The notes: a model not told the origin generated them from the letters alone. A stretch of 64,000 nt of DNA from Panacagrimonas sp052386745 (GCA_052386745.1 JBQTJW010000015.1:62001-126000); one strand, 5' to 3'; positions 35,914-45,648 are shown, counted from the stretch's first letter. A program made the numbers and translations.

Positions 35914-37005
35914 ATGGACTCCGTCCGATCCGACTCCGCCGACGCCTCCGCGCAACTCGACGCGGAAGAAACCGCGCGCGCCGCCGGCCTGCGCTACGTG
36001 TCGGACACGCGGGCCGGCATCCGCCGCCTGGGCAAGCCGGGCGCGTTTCACTACGAGGGGGCCGACGGCAAGGCGATCACCGACGAGGCCACGCTCGATC
36101 GCATCCGCAAGCTCGCCATCCCCCCGGCCTACACCGACGTGTGGATCTGTAGCTCGGCGCGCGGCCACCTGCAGGCCACCGGGCGCGACGCGCGCGGGCG
36201 CAAGCAGTACCGCTACCACGCGCACTGGCGCAGCGCGCGCAACGGCACCAAGTTCGGCCGCATGATCGAATTCGGCGAAGCACTGCCGCGCCTGCGCCGC
36301 CGCGTGCGGCGCGACCTCGCGGTGCGCGGCCTGCCGCGCGACAAGGTGCTGGCGCTGATGGTGGCGCTGCTCGACCTCACCCTGGTGCGGATCGGCAACA
36401 GCAGCTACGCGCGCAACAACCGCAGCTTCGGCCTCACCACCCTGTGCAACCGCCACGCGAAGTTCGCGGCGGGCCGCCTGCGCCTGAGCTTTCGCGGCAA
36501 GGGCGGCACCGACCACCAGCTGGTGGTCGACGACCGCAGCCTGGCGCGCGTGGTCCGGCGCTGCCACGCCCTGCCCGGCCAGCCGCTGTTCCAGTACCTG
36601 GACGACGCCGGCGAGCGCCACGGCATCGACTCCGGCATGGTCAACGACTACCTGCGCGAGGCGACCGGCCACGACTTCACCGCCAAGGATTTCCGCACCT
36701 GGGGCGCCAGCCTCAAGGCCATTGCGCTGATGGCCTGCACGCCGCTGCCCGAGCCGCCGAGCGAGCGCGCCCTCAACGGCTGTATCGTCGCCGCGATCCG
36801 CGAAGTGGCGTGCGAACTGCGCAACACGCCCGCGGTGTGCCGCAAGTCCTACATCAACCCGGTGATCTTCGAGGCCTGGCGCGAGCGCCGCCTGCACAAG
36901 GTGATCTGCCAGGACCTGAAGGCGCATCCGCGCAAGGTGGAAAAGCTCGCGATGCAGCTGCTCCAGCGCGAGGCGCGAAGGGCGGCGCGTTCCGCGTCGC
37001 GGTAG
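35914..37005 (+). CDS. DNA topoisomerase IB (poxvirus-like)
   Basis: Type IB topoisomerase of 363 residues that relaxes supercoils of both signs by a 3'-phosphotyrosyl intermediate. An N-terminal beta domain (AAGLRYVSDTRAGIRRLGKPGAFHY) precedes the catalytic domain. Active-site elements are visible: arginine in LTLVRIGNSSYARNNRSFGLTTL, lysine in FRGKGGTDH, arginine in DFRTWGAS and the nucleophile tyrosine in CRKSYINP. Such enzymes occur patchily in bacteria, often after transfer. It follows the MFS gene by 110 bases. The ribosome site is weak. Confidence 0.93.
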   Translation: MDSVRSDSADASAQLDAEETARAAGLRYVSDTRAGIRRLGKPGAFHYEGADGKAITDEATLDRIRKLAIPPAYTDVWICSSARGHLQATGRDARGRKQYRYHAHWRSARNGTKFGRMIEFGEALPRLRRRVRRDLAVRGLPRDKVLALMVALLDLTLVRIGNSSYARNNRSFGLTTLCNRHAKFAAGRLRLSFRGKGGTDHQLVVDDRSLARVVRRCHALPGQPLFQYLDDAGERHGIDSGMVNDYLREATGHDFTAKDFRTWGASLKAIALMACTPLPEPPSERALNGCIVAAIREVACELRNTPAVCRKSYINPVIFEAWRERRLHKVICQDLKAHPRKVEKLAMQLLQREARRAARSASR

Positions 37006-37094
37006 GCGCCGGAACCCGGCCCGTTCAATTTCCAGACGCAGCGGACCTGCGGGATTCAGAACGCATGAGCGATCGTGGCGTCCGCGCCCGGCCC

Positions 37095-37114
37095 GGCACG
37101 GCACGGCACGGCAC
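37095..37114 (+). repeat. Four tandem GGCAC units
   Basis: Four perfect copies of GGCAC followed by GGCAG, in the 150-base spacer between the convergent topoisomerase and recX genes. Likely a slippage-prone short repeat. Confidence 0.85.
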
Positions 37115-37155
37115 GGCAGCAAGCCTGCGCGCTTGCGGCCGCAGGAGCGGCGCAG

Positions 37156-37612
37156 CTACCCGTTCGGCTCCGCGTCCCCGTTCATGGCCGCCTTGATCTG
37201 CTCGGAGTCGAAGCCGCGCGTGGCCAGGAAACGGTACTGCTTCTGCCACTCGGGACCGCGATCCGGCACGGCGCCGAAACGCCGGGTGCGCACGCGCGTC
37301 GCCTCGGCGGCGAAGTCGCAATCCAGCGCCGCAAACGCTGCGCGGATCTGCTCGTCCGGCACGCGCGCCTCCTTGAGTTCCGCCCGGATGCGCAGCGGGC
37401 CGTAGCCCTGGTTGGCGCGCGAGCGGGCCAGGGTTTCGGCAAAGCGGGCGTCGGACTGCCAGCCCGCCTCGGTGAGGCTCTCCACCACGTCGGCCGTGGT
37501 CTGCGCGTCGTGCCCGCGCGCCGCGAGCTTGCGCCGGATCTGCGCGACCGAGTGCTCGCGCCGTGCCAGGATGCGCATGGCCGAGGCGCGCGCCTCGGCC
37601 GGCGTCAGGTCT

Positions 37613-37635
<23 letters not shown>
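37156..37635 (-). CDS. recX: Regulatory protein RecX
   Basis: A 159-residue helical protein that binds RecA filaments and limits their growth. Three-helix repeats of the RecX family are visible: ARASAMRILARREHSVAQIRRKL, QSDARFAETLARSRANQGYGPLRIRAELK and the final EWQKQYRFLATRGF. It begins with GTG 23 bases inside the end of recA. The overlap is long but there is no later start before residue 20, so GTG is kept. Expression is probably coupled to recA. Confidence 0.93.
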
Positions 37636-38626
<991 letters not shown>

Positions 38627-38924
38627 GCCTGTTTCTCTTTTGATGGTTTTCACAGCCGCGTGCGCGGTCCAAGGATGCAGCGAGGGGGTGGCCCAGTTTC
38701 CCACAGTTCGCGCGGGGCCACGGCGCAGCACGATCCACCACGATGGGGCCGGCGCGGCACGCATCAAGGTCAAAATCAATCATGAACAGGACTGGACTTG
38801 CGCCGCTGGCTCGCCGCGCTGACAGCCGCCCTTCGCTGAAAGGCGCTGGACTTTGCAGGCCGCGGCGGCATGCTCTGCGGCGTGACGTTGCTCCGGGTTT
38901 TACCTTCACCGACGGGAAAGTCCC

Positions 38925-39926
38925 ATGAACACTTCAGCCGCTCCACGCCACCTGCTTCTGCCGCTCCTGGGCACGCTTCTGATGCTCGCAGCGCCTGCGG
39001 GCGGGGCGGCAGAAATCGACCGCCAGCTGTCCGTGACCATCAGCGTGGACGGCCAGCAGACCTGGAGGGCCGACCCCGAAGGCTCGCGCGGCTCCACCAC
39101 GCAGAGCTACCAGTTCGTGACCGTGCTGCGCTCCAGCGGACGGCTCGAAGCGGTCAACTACCTCGACCCCGACATGGACCGGCGCATGCGCATCAAGCTC
39201 GCCTACATGAAGCGCGAGGGCATGGCCGGCACCCAGCGCGCGCCGGTGACGCAGGCGGAAAAGCAGGCCCTGGCCACGGACCTGCTCACCGAAAAGCTCA
39301 AGTGCAAGGGCGACATCCTGTGCACCAACAAGGTCAACCAGAAGTACGCGCTCATCCTGGCCACGGCCGAGTCCGGTGACGGCAGCGAGGCCGAGGCGCC
39401 GGACGACATCCTGGAAGGCGAAGGCCGCTACCTGATCTTCTTCCCGTTCGATGGCTGCCCCAGCCGCATCATCAGCAAGTACACGGCGCACGTCGAAGGC
39501 ATCATCGCCCGCGACCGCGAGCGCAAGAAGCTGCGGCCCTTCGTCCTGCAGCGCGATGCCAATTCCGCCGGCAGCGCCCTGGACCAGCGCGCGCTGTGCT
39601 CGCACTACACCGCGACCATCGACACCAAGGAACAGAAGATGTACTGGGACAACCTCTACATCCCCGCCGCCATCGGCGTGGCCGTGCTCAAGGACGGCGA
39701 GGTGACGCAGCACACCGAGCAGGAATTCCCGGTGCCAAGCGCGGTGATGAACTGGGTTTTCAGCACGCTGCGCTATGCGCCGTTCTCCGGTTCGGCCAGC
39801 ACCACGCTGCCGCTGCCGGAGCCGATCGATGGCGACTGGGGCGTGCCCGGCAAGATCGACGGCAGCGTGAAGGTGAACCTGAAGTGGGCATTCACCGAGA
39901 CCGGCGCCGCGCCCGCGGCCAAGTAG
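38925..39926 (+). CDS. Exported protein of unknown function
   Basis: I do not recognise this 333-residue protein. It has a clear signal peptide (residues 1-29: basic start, LLLPLLGTLLMLAAPAGG, cleavage near AAEID), so it should be periplasmic or secreted. The mature part is rich in charged residues, with cysteines in a KCKGDILCTNK segment, in DGCPSR and in ALCSHY, which could form disulfides. No repeats, lipobox or membrane anchor are seen. A good ribosome site (ACGGGAAAG) precedes the ATG. It is divergent from recA and convergent with cinA, so context gives no function. Confidence 0.75.
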   Translation: MNTSAAPRHLLLPLLGTLLMLAAPAGGAAEIDRQLSVTISVDGQQTWRADPEGSRGSTTQSYQFVTVLRSSGRLEAVNYLDPDMDRRMRIKLAYMKREGMAGTQRAPVTQAEKQALATDLLTEKLKCKGDILCTNKVNQKYALILATAESGDGSEAEAPDDILEGEGRYLIFFPFDGCPSRIISKYTAHVEGIIARDRERKKLRPFVLQRDANSAGSALDQRALCSHYTATIDTKEQKMYWDNLYIPAAIGVAVLKDGEVTQHTEQEFPVPSAVMNWVFSTLRYAPFSGSASTTLPLPEPIDGDWGVPGKIDGSVKVNLKWAFTETGAAPAAK

Positions 39927-39951
39927 TGCAGGGCGTAAATCGGGGCGCGGC

Positions 39952-40485
39952 TCAGGCCGCGGCCTGAAGGCGCCGGACCAGTCCCGCCAGCGCCGTTTCC
40001 GCGGTCTGCTGGCGCACCGCGGCGCGGTCGCCGCCAAAGTGGTGGCACTCCGCCTCCACCCCCTGCCCGCGCTGCATCCACGCCATCCACACCGTGCCGA
40101 CCGGGCAGCGGGTACTGCCGCCGCCTGGGCCGGCGACGCCGGTCACGGCCACCGTCCAGTCCGCGGGCGAGCGCTGCATGAGCCCGGACACCATGGCGCG
40201 CACGCAGGCCTCGCTGACCGCGCCGTCGGCGCGGAACACGTCCTGGTCCACGCCCAGCAACTCGTGCTTGGCCTCGTTGCTGTAGCTGACCACGCCGCGC
40301 TCGAACCAGGCCGAGGAACCGGCCAGATCCGTGGCGAGCTTGGCGATGAGCCCGCCGGTGCAGGACTCGGCGAACGCCACCCGCGCGCGCCGGGCGGTCA
40401 GCAGTGCGGCCAGGGTCTGGACCAGTGTTTCGGACACGGTTTCGGTCAGGGTTTCAGTTCGGAAGTCGGAGTCGGCGGCGGTCAT
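39952..40485 (-). CDS. CinA-family nicotinamide-nucleotide amidohydrolase (PncC)
   Basis: A 177-residue protein corresponding only to the C-terminal domain of CinA, the PncC amidase that converts NMN to nicotinate mononucleotide. Motifs: AFAESCTGGLIAKLATDLAGSSAWF near the start and AVTGVAGPGGGS in the middle. The N-terminal molybdopterin-binding-like domain is absent, as in E. coli YgaD/PncC. In many gammaproteobacteria this gene sits just upstream of recA; here the unknown exported gene separates them. Its ATG overlaps the UMF1 transporter stop (ATGA). Confidence 0.92.
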   Translation of the reverse strand: MTAADSDFRTETLTETVSETLVQTLAALLTARRARVAFAESCTGGLIAKLATDLAGSSAWFERGVVSYSNEAKHELLGVDQDVFRADGAVSEACVRAMVSGLMQRSPADWTVAVTGVAGPGGGSTRCPVGTVWMAWMQRGQGVEAECHHFGGDRAAVRQQTAETALAGLVRRLQAAA

Positions 40486-41735
40486 GGGCAGTGCGGCAGG
40501 CAGGCGGCGGGATCGGCGTCCGGCTTGACCCGGGACAGCAGCACGGCGCCCGCGATGAAGAAGAAGATCAGCATGAAGAGCGCCAGTCGCGGGTTGCCCG
40601 TGAGCGTGGCGGTGACGCCCACCACCAGCGGGCCCAGCACGGCGGCGAACTTGCCGAGCATGTTGTAGAAACCGAAGAACTGGCCGGCCGAATCCTGCGG
40701 AATCAGCCGCGCGAAATAGCTACGCGAGAGCGACTGCACCCCACCCTGCACCAGCCCCACGGTTGCGGCCATCAGGTAGAAATCCAGCTCGGTCTGCATG
40801 AACCAGGCCCAGGAGGTCACGCCCACGTAGACGGCGAGCCCGATGTAGATGCCGCGCTTGGCGCCGATGCGCTCGCCGATCCAGCCGAAGGCAATGGCGG
40901 CCGGAAAACTGACGAACTGCACCAGCAAAATGGCCTTGATTAGCGCCGGCGTGCCGAAGCCCAGGTTCTTGCCGAAGTCCACCGCCAGCTGCGCCACCGT
41001 GCCCAGCGCGTCGATGTACAGCCAGTACGCGATCAGGAACCGCACCACCGGCTTCATGCCGAGGATGCGGCCCAGGGTGTGGCGCAGCTCCTGCCAGCCC
41101 AGGGTGGTCGCGGCGTGCGCGGCACTTTCGGGCACGCGCAGGAACAGGGGCAGGGAAAACACCAGCCACCACACTGCGACCGTGGCGAACGCGACCTTGG
41201 TGGCGACCACCGCATCGGGCAGCCCGAACCACGCCGGCTGGAGCGCCATGGCCACGTTGACCGCCAGCAGCAGGCCACCGCCCAGGTACCCCAGGCCGTA
41301 TCCGAAGGCGGACACGCGATCGCGCTGCTCCGGCGGCGCCACGTTGACCAGCAGCGAGTCGTAGAAGCCCAGGCTGCCGAAGAAGCCGATGGAACCCAGC
41401 GCGAACAGCGCGATGGCCCACTGCCACTGGCCCTTGCCCACGAAGCACAGGCCCACCGTCGCGGCCGCGCCCAGCAGGGTGAACAGGCCCAGGAACAGCT
41501 TGCGGCAGCCGCGGCGGTCCGCGATCACGCCCAGCGTGGGCGCCAGGAACACCACCACCAGCGCCGCCAGCGAATTGCCGAACACGCTGAAGTAGAAGGT
41601 GCTGTCGGTCGCCGCCATGCCGGCCGCGTAGTAGTCCTTGAACAGCGGCGGAAACATGGCGACCAGCACGGTGGTGGCGAAGGTCGAATTGGCCCAGTCG
41701 TTGAACGCCCAGGCCCACTGCGCGCGGTTGATCAC
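40482..41735 (-). CDS. UMF1-family MFS transporter
   Basis: A 417-residue membrane protein with about 12 helices. The opening WAWAFNDWANSTFATTVLVAMFPP is the signature of the UMF1 (unknown major facilitator 1, Atg22-like) family, and VQSLSRSYFARLIP lies in the second half, as in relatives. The substrate is unknown; the related yeast Atg22 exports amino acids from the vacuole. It starts with GTG six bases after rimI and is coupled to cinA by a four-base overlap. Confidence 0.87.
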   Translation of the reverse strand: MINRAQWAWAFNDWANSTFATTVLVAMFPPLFKDYYAAGMAATDSTFYFSVFGNSLAALVVVFLAPTLGVIADRRGCRKLFLGLFTLLGAAATVGLCFVGKGQWQWAIALFALGSIGFFGSLGFYDSLLVNVAPPEQRDRVSAFGYGLGYLGGGLLLAVNVAMALQPAWFGLPDAVVATKVAFATVAVWWLVFSLPLFLRVPESAAHAATTLGWQELRHTLGRILGMKPVVRFLIAYWLYIDALGTVAQLAVDFGKNLGFGTPALIKAILLVQFVSFPAAIAFGWIGERIGAKRGIYIGLAVYVGVTSWAWFMQTELDFYLMAATVGLVQGGVQSLSRSYFARLIPQDSAGQFFGFYNMLGKFAAVLGPLVVGVTATLTGNPRLALFMLIFFFIAGAVLLSRVKPDADPAACLPHCP

Positions 41736-41741
41736 GCGGGC

Positions 41742-42248
41742 TCAGGCAAGATCGAGTGCCAGCACGAAGGCATCCTCGCGCTGCGCCTGGCCCGGGTAAT
41801 AGTTGCGGCGCGTGCCCACTTGCTGGAACCCGGCGCCGTGGTACAGGCGGATGGCCGCCTTGTTGGAGCGGCGCACTTCCAGCAGCACGATGGTGCACAG
41901 CGTCGCCCGCGCCAGGACCAGCAGGTGGTTCAGCAGGAAGCGGCCCAGGCCCTGCTGGCGCAGGCCGGGCTCGACGGCGAGGTTCAGGATGTGCGCTTCG
42001 CCCACGGCCATGGTCATGACGGCGTAGGCCAGCAACTGGCCGCTGCCGTCCTGCACCAGCCAGCCCGCGTAGCCGGCCTTGAGGCAGTCGCGGAAGATGC
42101 CCAGCGTCCAGGGGAACTCGTAGGCGCGGCGCTCGATTTCCATCACCTGCGCCAGGTGCGCTTCGTCCAGCGGCACCAGGCGCCAGGAAACCTGCGCCAC
42201 CTGCGGCACGGCGTCGAAGCAGGCCTCGGCCCGCGCCGGCTCAAGCAT
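41742..42248 (-). CDS. rimI: Ribosomal protein S18-alanine N-acetyltransferase
   Basis: GNAT enzyme that acetylates the N-terminal alanine of ribosomal protein S18, 168 residues. RimI markers: MEIERRAYEFPWTLGIFRDCLKAGY, the acetyl-CoA loop VEPGLRQQGLGRFLL and the C-terminal NKAAIRLYHGAGFQQVGTRRNYYP with the catalytic tyrosine. An extra 20 residues precede the domain. The ATG overlaps the uracil-DNA glycosylase stop by eight bases. Its substrate S18 is encoded at 50198-50425. Confidence 0.93.
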   Translation of the reverse strand: MLEPARAEACFDAVPQVAQVSWRLVPLDEAHLAQVMEIERRAYEFPWTLGIFRDCLKAGYAGWLVQDGSGQLLAYAVMTMAVGEAHILNLAVEPGLRQQGLGRFLLNHLLVLARATLCTIVLLEVRRSNKAAIRLYHGAGFQQVGTRRNYYPGQAQREDAFVLALDLA

Positions 42249-43062
42249 CGCGCTGCTCCAGGAACCGCCAGACCTTCTTCAGGTCCTCCCAGGACTTGGC
42301 CTTCTCGCGCGGGCTGCGCAGCAGGTAAGCCGGGTGGTAGGTGATGAACAGCGGCGTGCGCTCGGCACCGTAGGCGTGGATGGGGCCGCGCAGCCTGGAC
42401 AGCGGCTGGTCGGTGGCGAGCAGGCGCTGCGCCGCGATGCGCCCCAGGCCGACGATAAGCCGCGGCCGGACCAGGCGGATCTGCTGCTCCAGGTAGGGGC
42501 GGCAGGCTTCGACCTCGCTCACTTCCGGGTCGCGGTTGCCCGGCGGCCGGCACTTGACCACGTTGGCGATGAACACCGACCTGGCCGGCGCTTCCGCGGT
42601 CCGCGATCGCCCGATGGCGGCCAGCATTTCGTCGAGCAGCTTGCCGGCACGGCCCACGAACGGTTCGCCCTGGGCGTCCTCGTCGGCGCCGGGGCCCTCG
42701 CCCACCACCATGAGCGGCGCGTCCTCCGGGCCCACGCCAAACACGGTCTGCGTGCGCGTCTCGCACAGCTTGCAGCGGCGGCAATCCTTGACCACGGCGC
42801 GCAGTCCGGCCCAGTCCGTGGGGACCGGCCCGTGCTCGGGCGCAGCGTCGGCCGATGTGGCGGAAACCTCGATTTCAGGCAGTGCGCGACGCGCCGGCGC
42901 TGCGGCTTGCGGCGGCGGCACATCCACCGTCACCGGCGCGGCGCGCGGTGCGTCTTCGACGCCGGGTTCTGAGACTGTAATCGCGGCCGCCGGCCGGGTG
43001 CGCGGAACCCAGATATCGACGCCCATGGCCTTGAGATATGTCTTGCGTCGTACCGCGTCCAT
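42241..43062 (-). CDS. Uracil-DNA glycosylase, family 4 (iron-sulfur)
   Basis: A 273-residue protein: a Pro/Ala-rich variable region (20-90), then a family-4 uracil-DNA glycosylase that removes uracil from DNA. The Fe-S cysteines are visible in CRRCKLC, in NVVKCRPPGNRDP and in a following VEACRPYLEQQ. The catalytic motif is GEGPGADEDAQGEPFVGRAG and the second motif HPAYLLRSP. The N-terminal MDAVRRKTYLKAMGVDIWVPR is common in proteobacterial members, formerly annotated as phage SPO1 DNA polymerase-related. It sits in the leuA-to-cinA minus-strand run and overlaps rimI. Confidence 0.92.
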   Translation of the reverse strand: MDAVRRKTYLKAMGVDIWVPRTRPAAAITVSEPGVEDAPRAAPVTVDVPPPQAAAPARRALPEIEVSATSADAAPEHGPVPTDWAGLRAVVKDCRRCKLCETRTQTVFGVGPEDAPLMVVGEGPGADEDAQGEPFVGRAGKLLDEMLAAIGRSRTAEAPARSVFIANVVKCRPPGNRDPEVSEVEACRPYLEQQIRLVRPRLIVGLGRIAAQRLLATDQPLSRLRGPIHAYGAERTPLFITYHPAYLLRSPREKAKSWEDLKKVWRFLEQRDA

Positions 43063-43105
43063 GGGCGTGCTGCGAAAGGGGATGCGGCGACGATATCACG
43101 CCCGT

Positions 43106-43699
43106 TCAGGCCGCTTCCCATCCGTCGCCGCCGACGCTGCGGCGCTCCCGCGGCAGGCGGAAAACCAGCTTGCCGTCGGGCCGGAAAAAGCTGTTTTCAG
43201 GCACGAATCCCAGCCGCTTGAGCACGCGCTGCGATGCCTGGTTGGCAGCGTCGGTGCTGGCGCGGATCTCGGCCAGGTTCAGGTGCTCGAACCCGTAGGC
43301 GACGAGCGCCGCGGCCATTTCCCGCGCATAGCCCTTTAGCCAGTGCGAGGCCTCGACGCCGTACAGCAATTCGAGCTCGTGCTCGTTGCGGAAGAACCAG
43401 AACCCGCAAAAACCCACCAGCTCACCCGCCGAGTCGAACGCACCCCACAGGCCGAAGCCGTGCTGCTCCATGAGATAGCCGCTCTGCATGACGATGTCGC
43501 GCGTCTGCTCGAAGGCGAGCACGCGATCGTCCCACAGGTGCAGGCGCACGCCGGGATGCGTCCAGAGGCGATGCAGGGCGTCGACATGGCTTTCGCCCAG
43601 CGGCAGCAGGCGTAGCCGGGCCGTCGACAGCGCCACCGGTCGCGGCGCTGCAGGGGCGGCCGCGACCGGTTTCGCAGGTTTTGGCTTAAGCCACCGCAC
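43106..43699 (-). CDS. GNAT-family N-acetyltransferase (RimJ/RimL type)
   Basis: A 197-residue acetyltransferase. A Lys/Pro/Ala-rich N-terminus of 25 residues precedes the GNAT fold: TARLRLLPLGESHVDALHRLW, the acetyl-CoA-binding region around LKGYAREMAAALVAYGFEHL, and ASTDAANQASQRVLKRLGF at the end, as in the RimJ/RimL subgroup that acetylates N-termini or small amines. The substrate is unknown. It starts with GTG 14 bases inside the 3' end of leuA. Confidence 0.85.
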   Translation of the reverse strand: MRWLKPKPAKPVAAAPAAPRPVALSTARLRLLPLGESHVDALHRLWTHPGVRLHLWDDRVLAFEQTRDIVMQSGYLMEQHGFGLWGAFDSAGELVGFCGFWFFRNEHELELLYGVEASHWLKGYAREMAAALVAYGFEHLNLAEIRASTDAANQASQRVLKRLGFVPENSFFRPDGKLVFRLPRERRSVGGDGWEAA

Positions 43700-45395
43700 G
43701 CGCCGGCGCGGCTGCCTTGGCGCGCACCGCGGCCGCGCGGTTCAGGCCGGACAGGATGGCCTTGAGCGAGGCGGTGACGATGTTGGAGTCAATGCCCACG
43801 CCGAACATCGGCCGGCCGTCGCCCACCTTGAGCTCGATGTAGGTCACGGCCTTGGCATCGGCGCCCTTGCTGATGGCGTGCTCGTGGTAGTCGACCACGG
43901 CGATGGTCTCGCCGGAAAGCTTGGACATGGCCTGCACGAACGCGTCGATGGGACCGTTGCCCTTGCCGTTGAGCTTGTGGCGCGTGCCGTCACCCATGAC
44001 CTCGGTGGTGAGCTGGACCTGGTCGCGCGTGGAGTCTTCCACCAGGAAGTGGGCGAGGTACGCGTACGGCGTGACCGGCGCGAGGTACTCGCTGGAGAAG
44101 ATGTCCCAGATGTCGGACGCGGTCACTTCCTTGCCGGACTCGTCGGTCACCGCCTGCACCACCTGGCTGAACTCGATCTGCAGGCGCCGCGGCATGGTGA
44201 GGCCGTACTCGGCTTCGAGCAGGTAGGCGATGCCGCCCTTGCCGGACTGCGAGTTGACGCGGATCACCGCCTCGTAGGAACGGCCGAGGTCCATGGGGTC
44301 GATGGGCAGGTAGGGCATTTCCCAGATGTCGCCGTCCTTGCGCGCGTGGAACGCCTTGTTGATGGCGTCCTGATGCGAGCCCGAGAACGAGGTGAACACC
44401 AGGTCGCCGACATACGGATGGCGCGGATGCACCGGGAGCTGGTTGCAGAACTCCACCGCGCGCCGCACCTCGTCGATGTCGGAAAAATCCAGCCCGGGGT
44501 CCACGCCCTGCGAGTAGAGATTGAGTGCGAGGTTCACCACGTCCACGTTGCCGGTGCGCTCGCCGTTGCCGAACAGGCAGCCTTCCACGCGATCGGCGCC
44601 GGCCATCACCGCGAACTCGGCCGCGGCCACGCCGGTGCCGCGATCGTTGTGAGGATGCGCCGACAGCACCACGGCCTCGCGCCGCGCGATATTGCGGTGC
44701 ATCCACTCGATCATGTCCGCAAAGATGTTGGGCGTGGAATGCTCCACCGTGCTCGGCAGGTTGATGATGCACGGCCGCTCGCGCGTGGGCTGCCAGACCT
44801 CGGTCACGGCGTCCACGATGTCGCGCGAGAATTCCAGCTCGGCGCCGGAAAACATCTCCGGCGAATACTCGAACACCCAGTCGGTGCCCGGCTGCGCCTG
44901 CGCCAGCTGCCGCACGATGCGCGCGTGCTCCACCGCGAGCTGGGCGATGACCTCGGCCTTGCTCAAATTGAACACCACGCGGCGCATGACCGGCGCCACC
45001 GCGTTGTAGTAGTGCACGATGGCGCGGCGCGCACCCTTGAGCGACTCGAAGGTGCGTTCAATCAAAGGCTCGCGCGCCTGGGTCAGCACCTGGATGGTCA
45101 CGTCTTCCGGCACGCGGTTTTCTTCGATGAGGCAGCGCACGAAATCGAAGTCGGTCTGCGAGGCGGACGGAAACCCCACCTCGATCTCCTTGAAGCCGAG
45201 ACGGCACAGCATCTCGAACATGCGCAACTTGCGCGGGCGGTTCATCGGCTCGATCAGGGCCTGGTTGCCGTCGCGCAGGTCAACGCTGGCCCAGATGGGC
45301 GCGCGGGTAATGACCTGATTGGGCCAGGTGCGGTCCTTCAAGCCGATGGGCGCGAAGGGGCGGTATTTGCTTGCGGGATTCTTGAGCATGCTCAT
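43686..45395 (-). CDS. leuA: 2-isopropylmalate synthase, long type
   Basis: Condenses acetyl-CoA with 2-ketoisovalerate, the committed step of leucine synthesis. The 569-residue length and the start NPASKYRPFAPIGLKDRTWP identify the long LeuA class found in yeast, actinobacteria and some proteobacteria. The metal-binding SVDLRDGNQAL, the HPHNDRGTGVAAAEF region and a C-terminal regulatory domain (from about 440, site of leucine feedback in the family) are present. The ATG at 45395 has AAGGAA upstream. A leucine-rich leader peptide precedes it. It may head a run through GNAT, uracil-DNA glycosylase, rimI, UMF1 and cinA. Confidence 0.96.
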   Translation of the reverse strand: MSMLKNPASKYRPFAPIGLKDRTWPNQVITRAPIWASVDLRDGNQALIEPMNRPRKLRMFEMLCRLGFKEIEVGFPSASQTDFDFVRCLIEENRVPEDVTIQVLTQAREPLIERTFESLKGARRAIVHYYNAVAPVMRRVVFNLSKAEVIAQLAVEHARIVRQLAQAQPGTDWVFEYSPEMFSGAELEFSRDIVDAVTEVWQPTRERPCIINLPSTVEHSTPNIFADMIEWMHRNIARREAVVLSAHPHNDRGTGVAAAEFAVMAGADRVEGCLFGNGERTGNVDVVNLALNLYSQGVDPGLDFSDIDEVRRAVEFCNQLPVHPRHPYVGDLVFTSFSGSHQDAINKAFHARKDGDIWEMPYLPIDPMDLGRSYEAVIRVNSQSGKGGIAYLLEAEYGLTMPRRLQIEFSQVVQAVTDESGKEVTASDIWDIFSSEYLAPVTPYAYLAHFLVEDSTRDQVQLTTEVMGDGTRHKLNGKGNGPIDAFVQAMSKLSGETIAVVDYHEHAISKGADAKAVTYIELKVGDGRPMFGVGIDSNIVTASLKAILSGLNRAAAVRAKAAAPARAVA

Positions 45396-45515
45396 GAGCG
45401 GTTCCTTGCCGGTTGTGGCGGCTGCGCGTGCGCCATTGTCGCGCACGTCGCCTGGGATTGGGATGAAAGCTTGGGGGGTGTCACGGGTGATGGCCCCGTG
45501 CGGCCGTGATCGTTA

Positions 45516-45611
45516 TCTGCCCGAGGGCAGCAGCAGCAGGAGCGCGGCCGAGCACTGGCCCACCGCAAGGGCGGGGCTCAGCACGGCAAAAGGGGCGCTC
45601 TGGATCGACAT
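45516..45611 (-). CDS. leuL: Putative leucine-rich leader peptide of leuA
   Basis: A 31-codon frame on the minus strand, ATG at 45611 and TAA at 45518-45516, ending 120 bases before leuA. Near its end are five leucine codons in a row (CTC CTG CTG CTG CTG) followed by Pro-Ser-Gly-Arg-stop; two other Leu codons lie earlier. Such a run is the hallmark of leucine-responsive attenuation leaders. Behind it are two hairpins (45482-45500, CACGGG stem; 45427-45447, CGTGCGC stem), neither with a clear T-run. A promoter places transcription start at or just before the ATG, and no ribosome site is visible, so the leader may be translated leaderless. Inference from sequence only. Confidence 0.72.
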
Positions 45612-45619
45612 GAGCCAAA

Positions 45620-45648
45620 ACTCTAACCAAACGAGTGCTGCTTGCCAA
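45620..45648 (-). promoter_or_regulatory. Sigma70 promoter of the leuA leader
   Basis: On the minus strand TTGGCA (45648-45643), a 17-base spacer and TAGAGT (45625-45620). Eight bases then lead to the leader-peptide ATG at 45611. This is separate from radA, which ends at 45693. Confidence 0.7.

Noticed and set aside
38627..38779. Upstream in-frame extension of recA beginning MILTLMR, which resembles the start of CsrA
   Set aside because: The resemblance is limited to a few residues, the following sequence is not CsrA-like, and the conserved RecA start is at 38626 with its own ribosome site.
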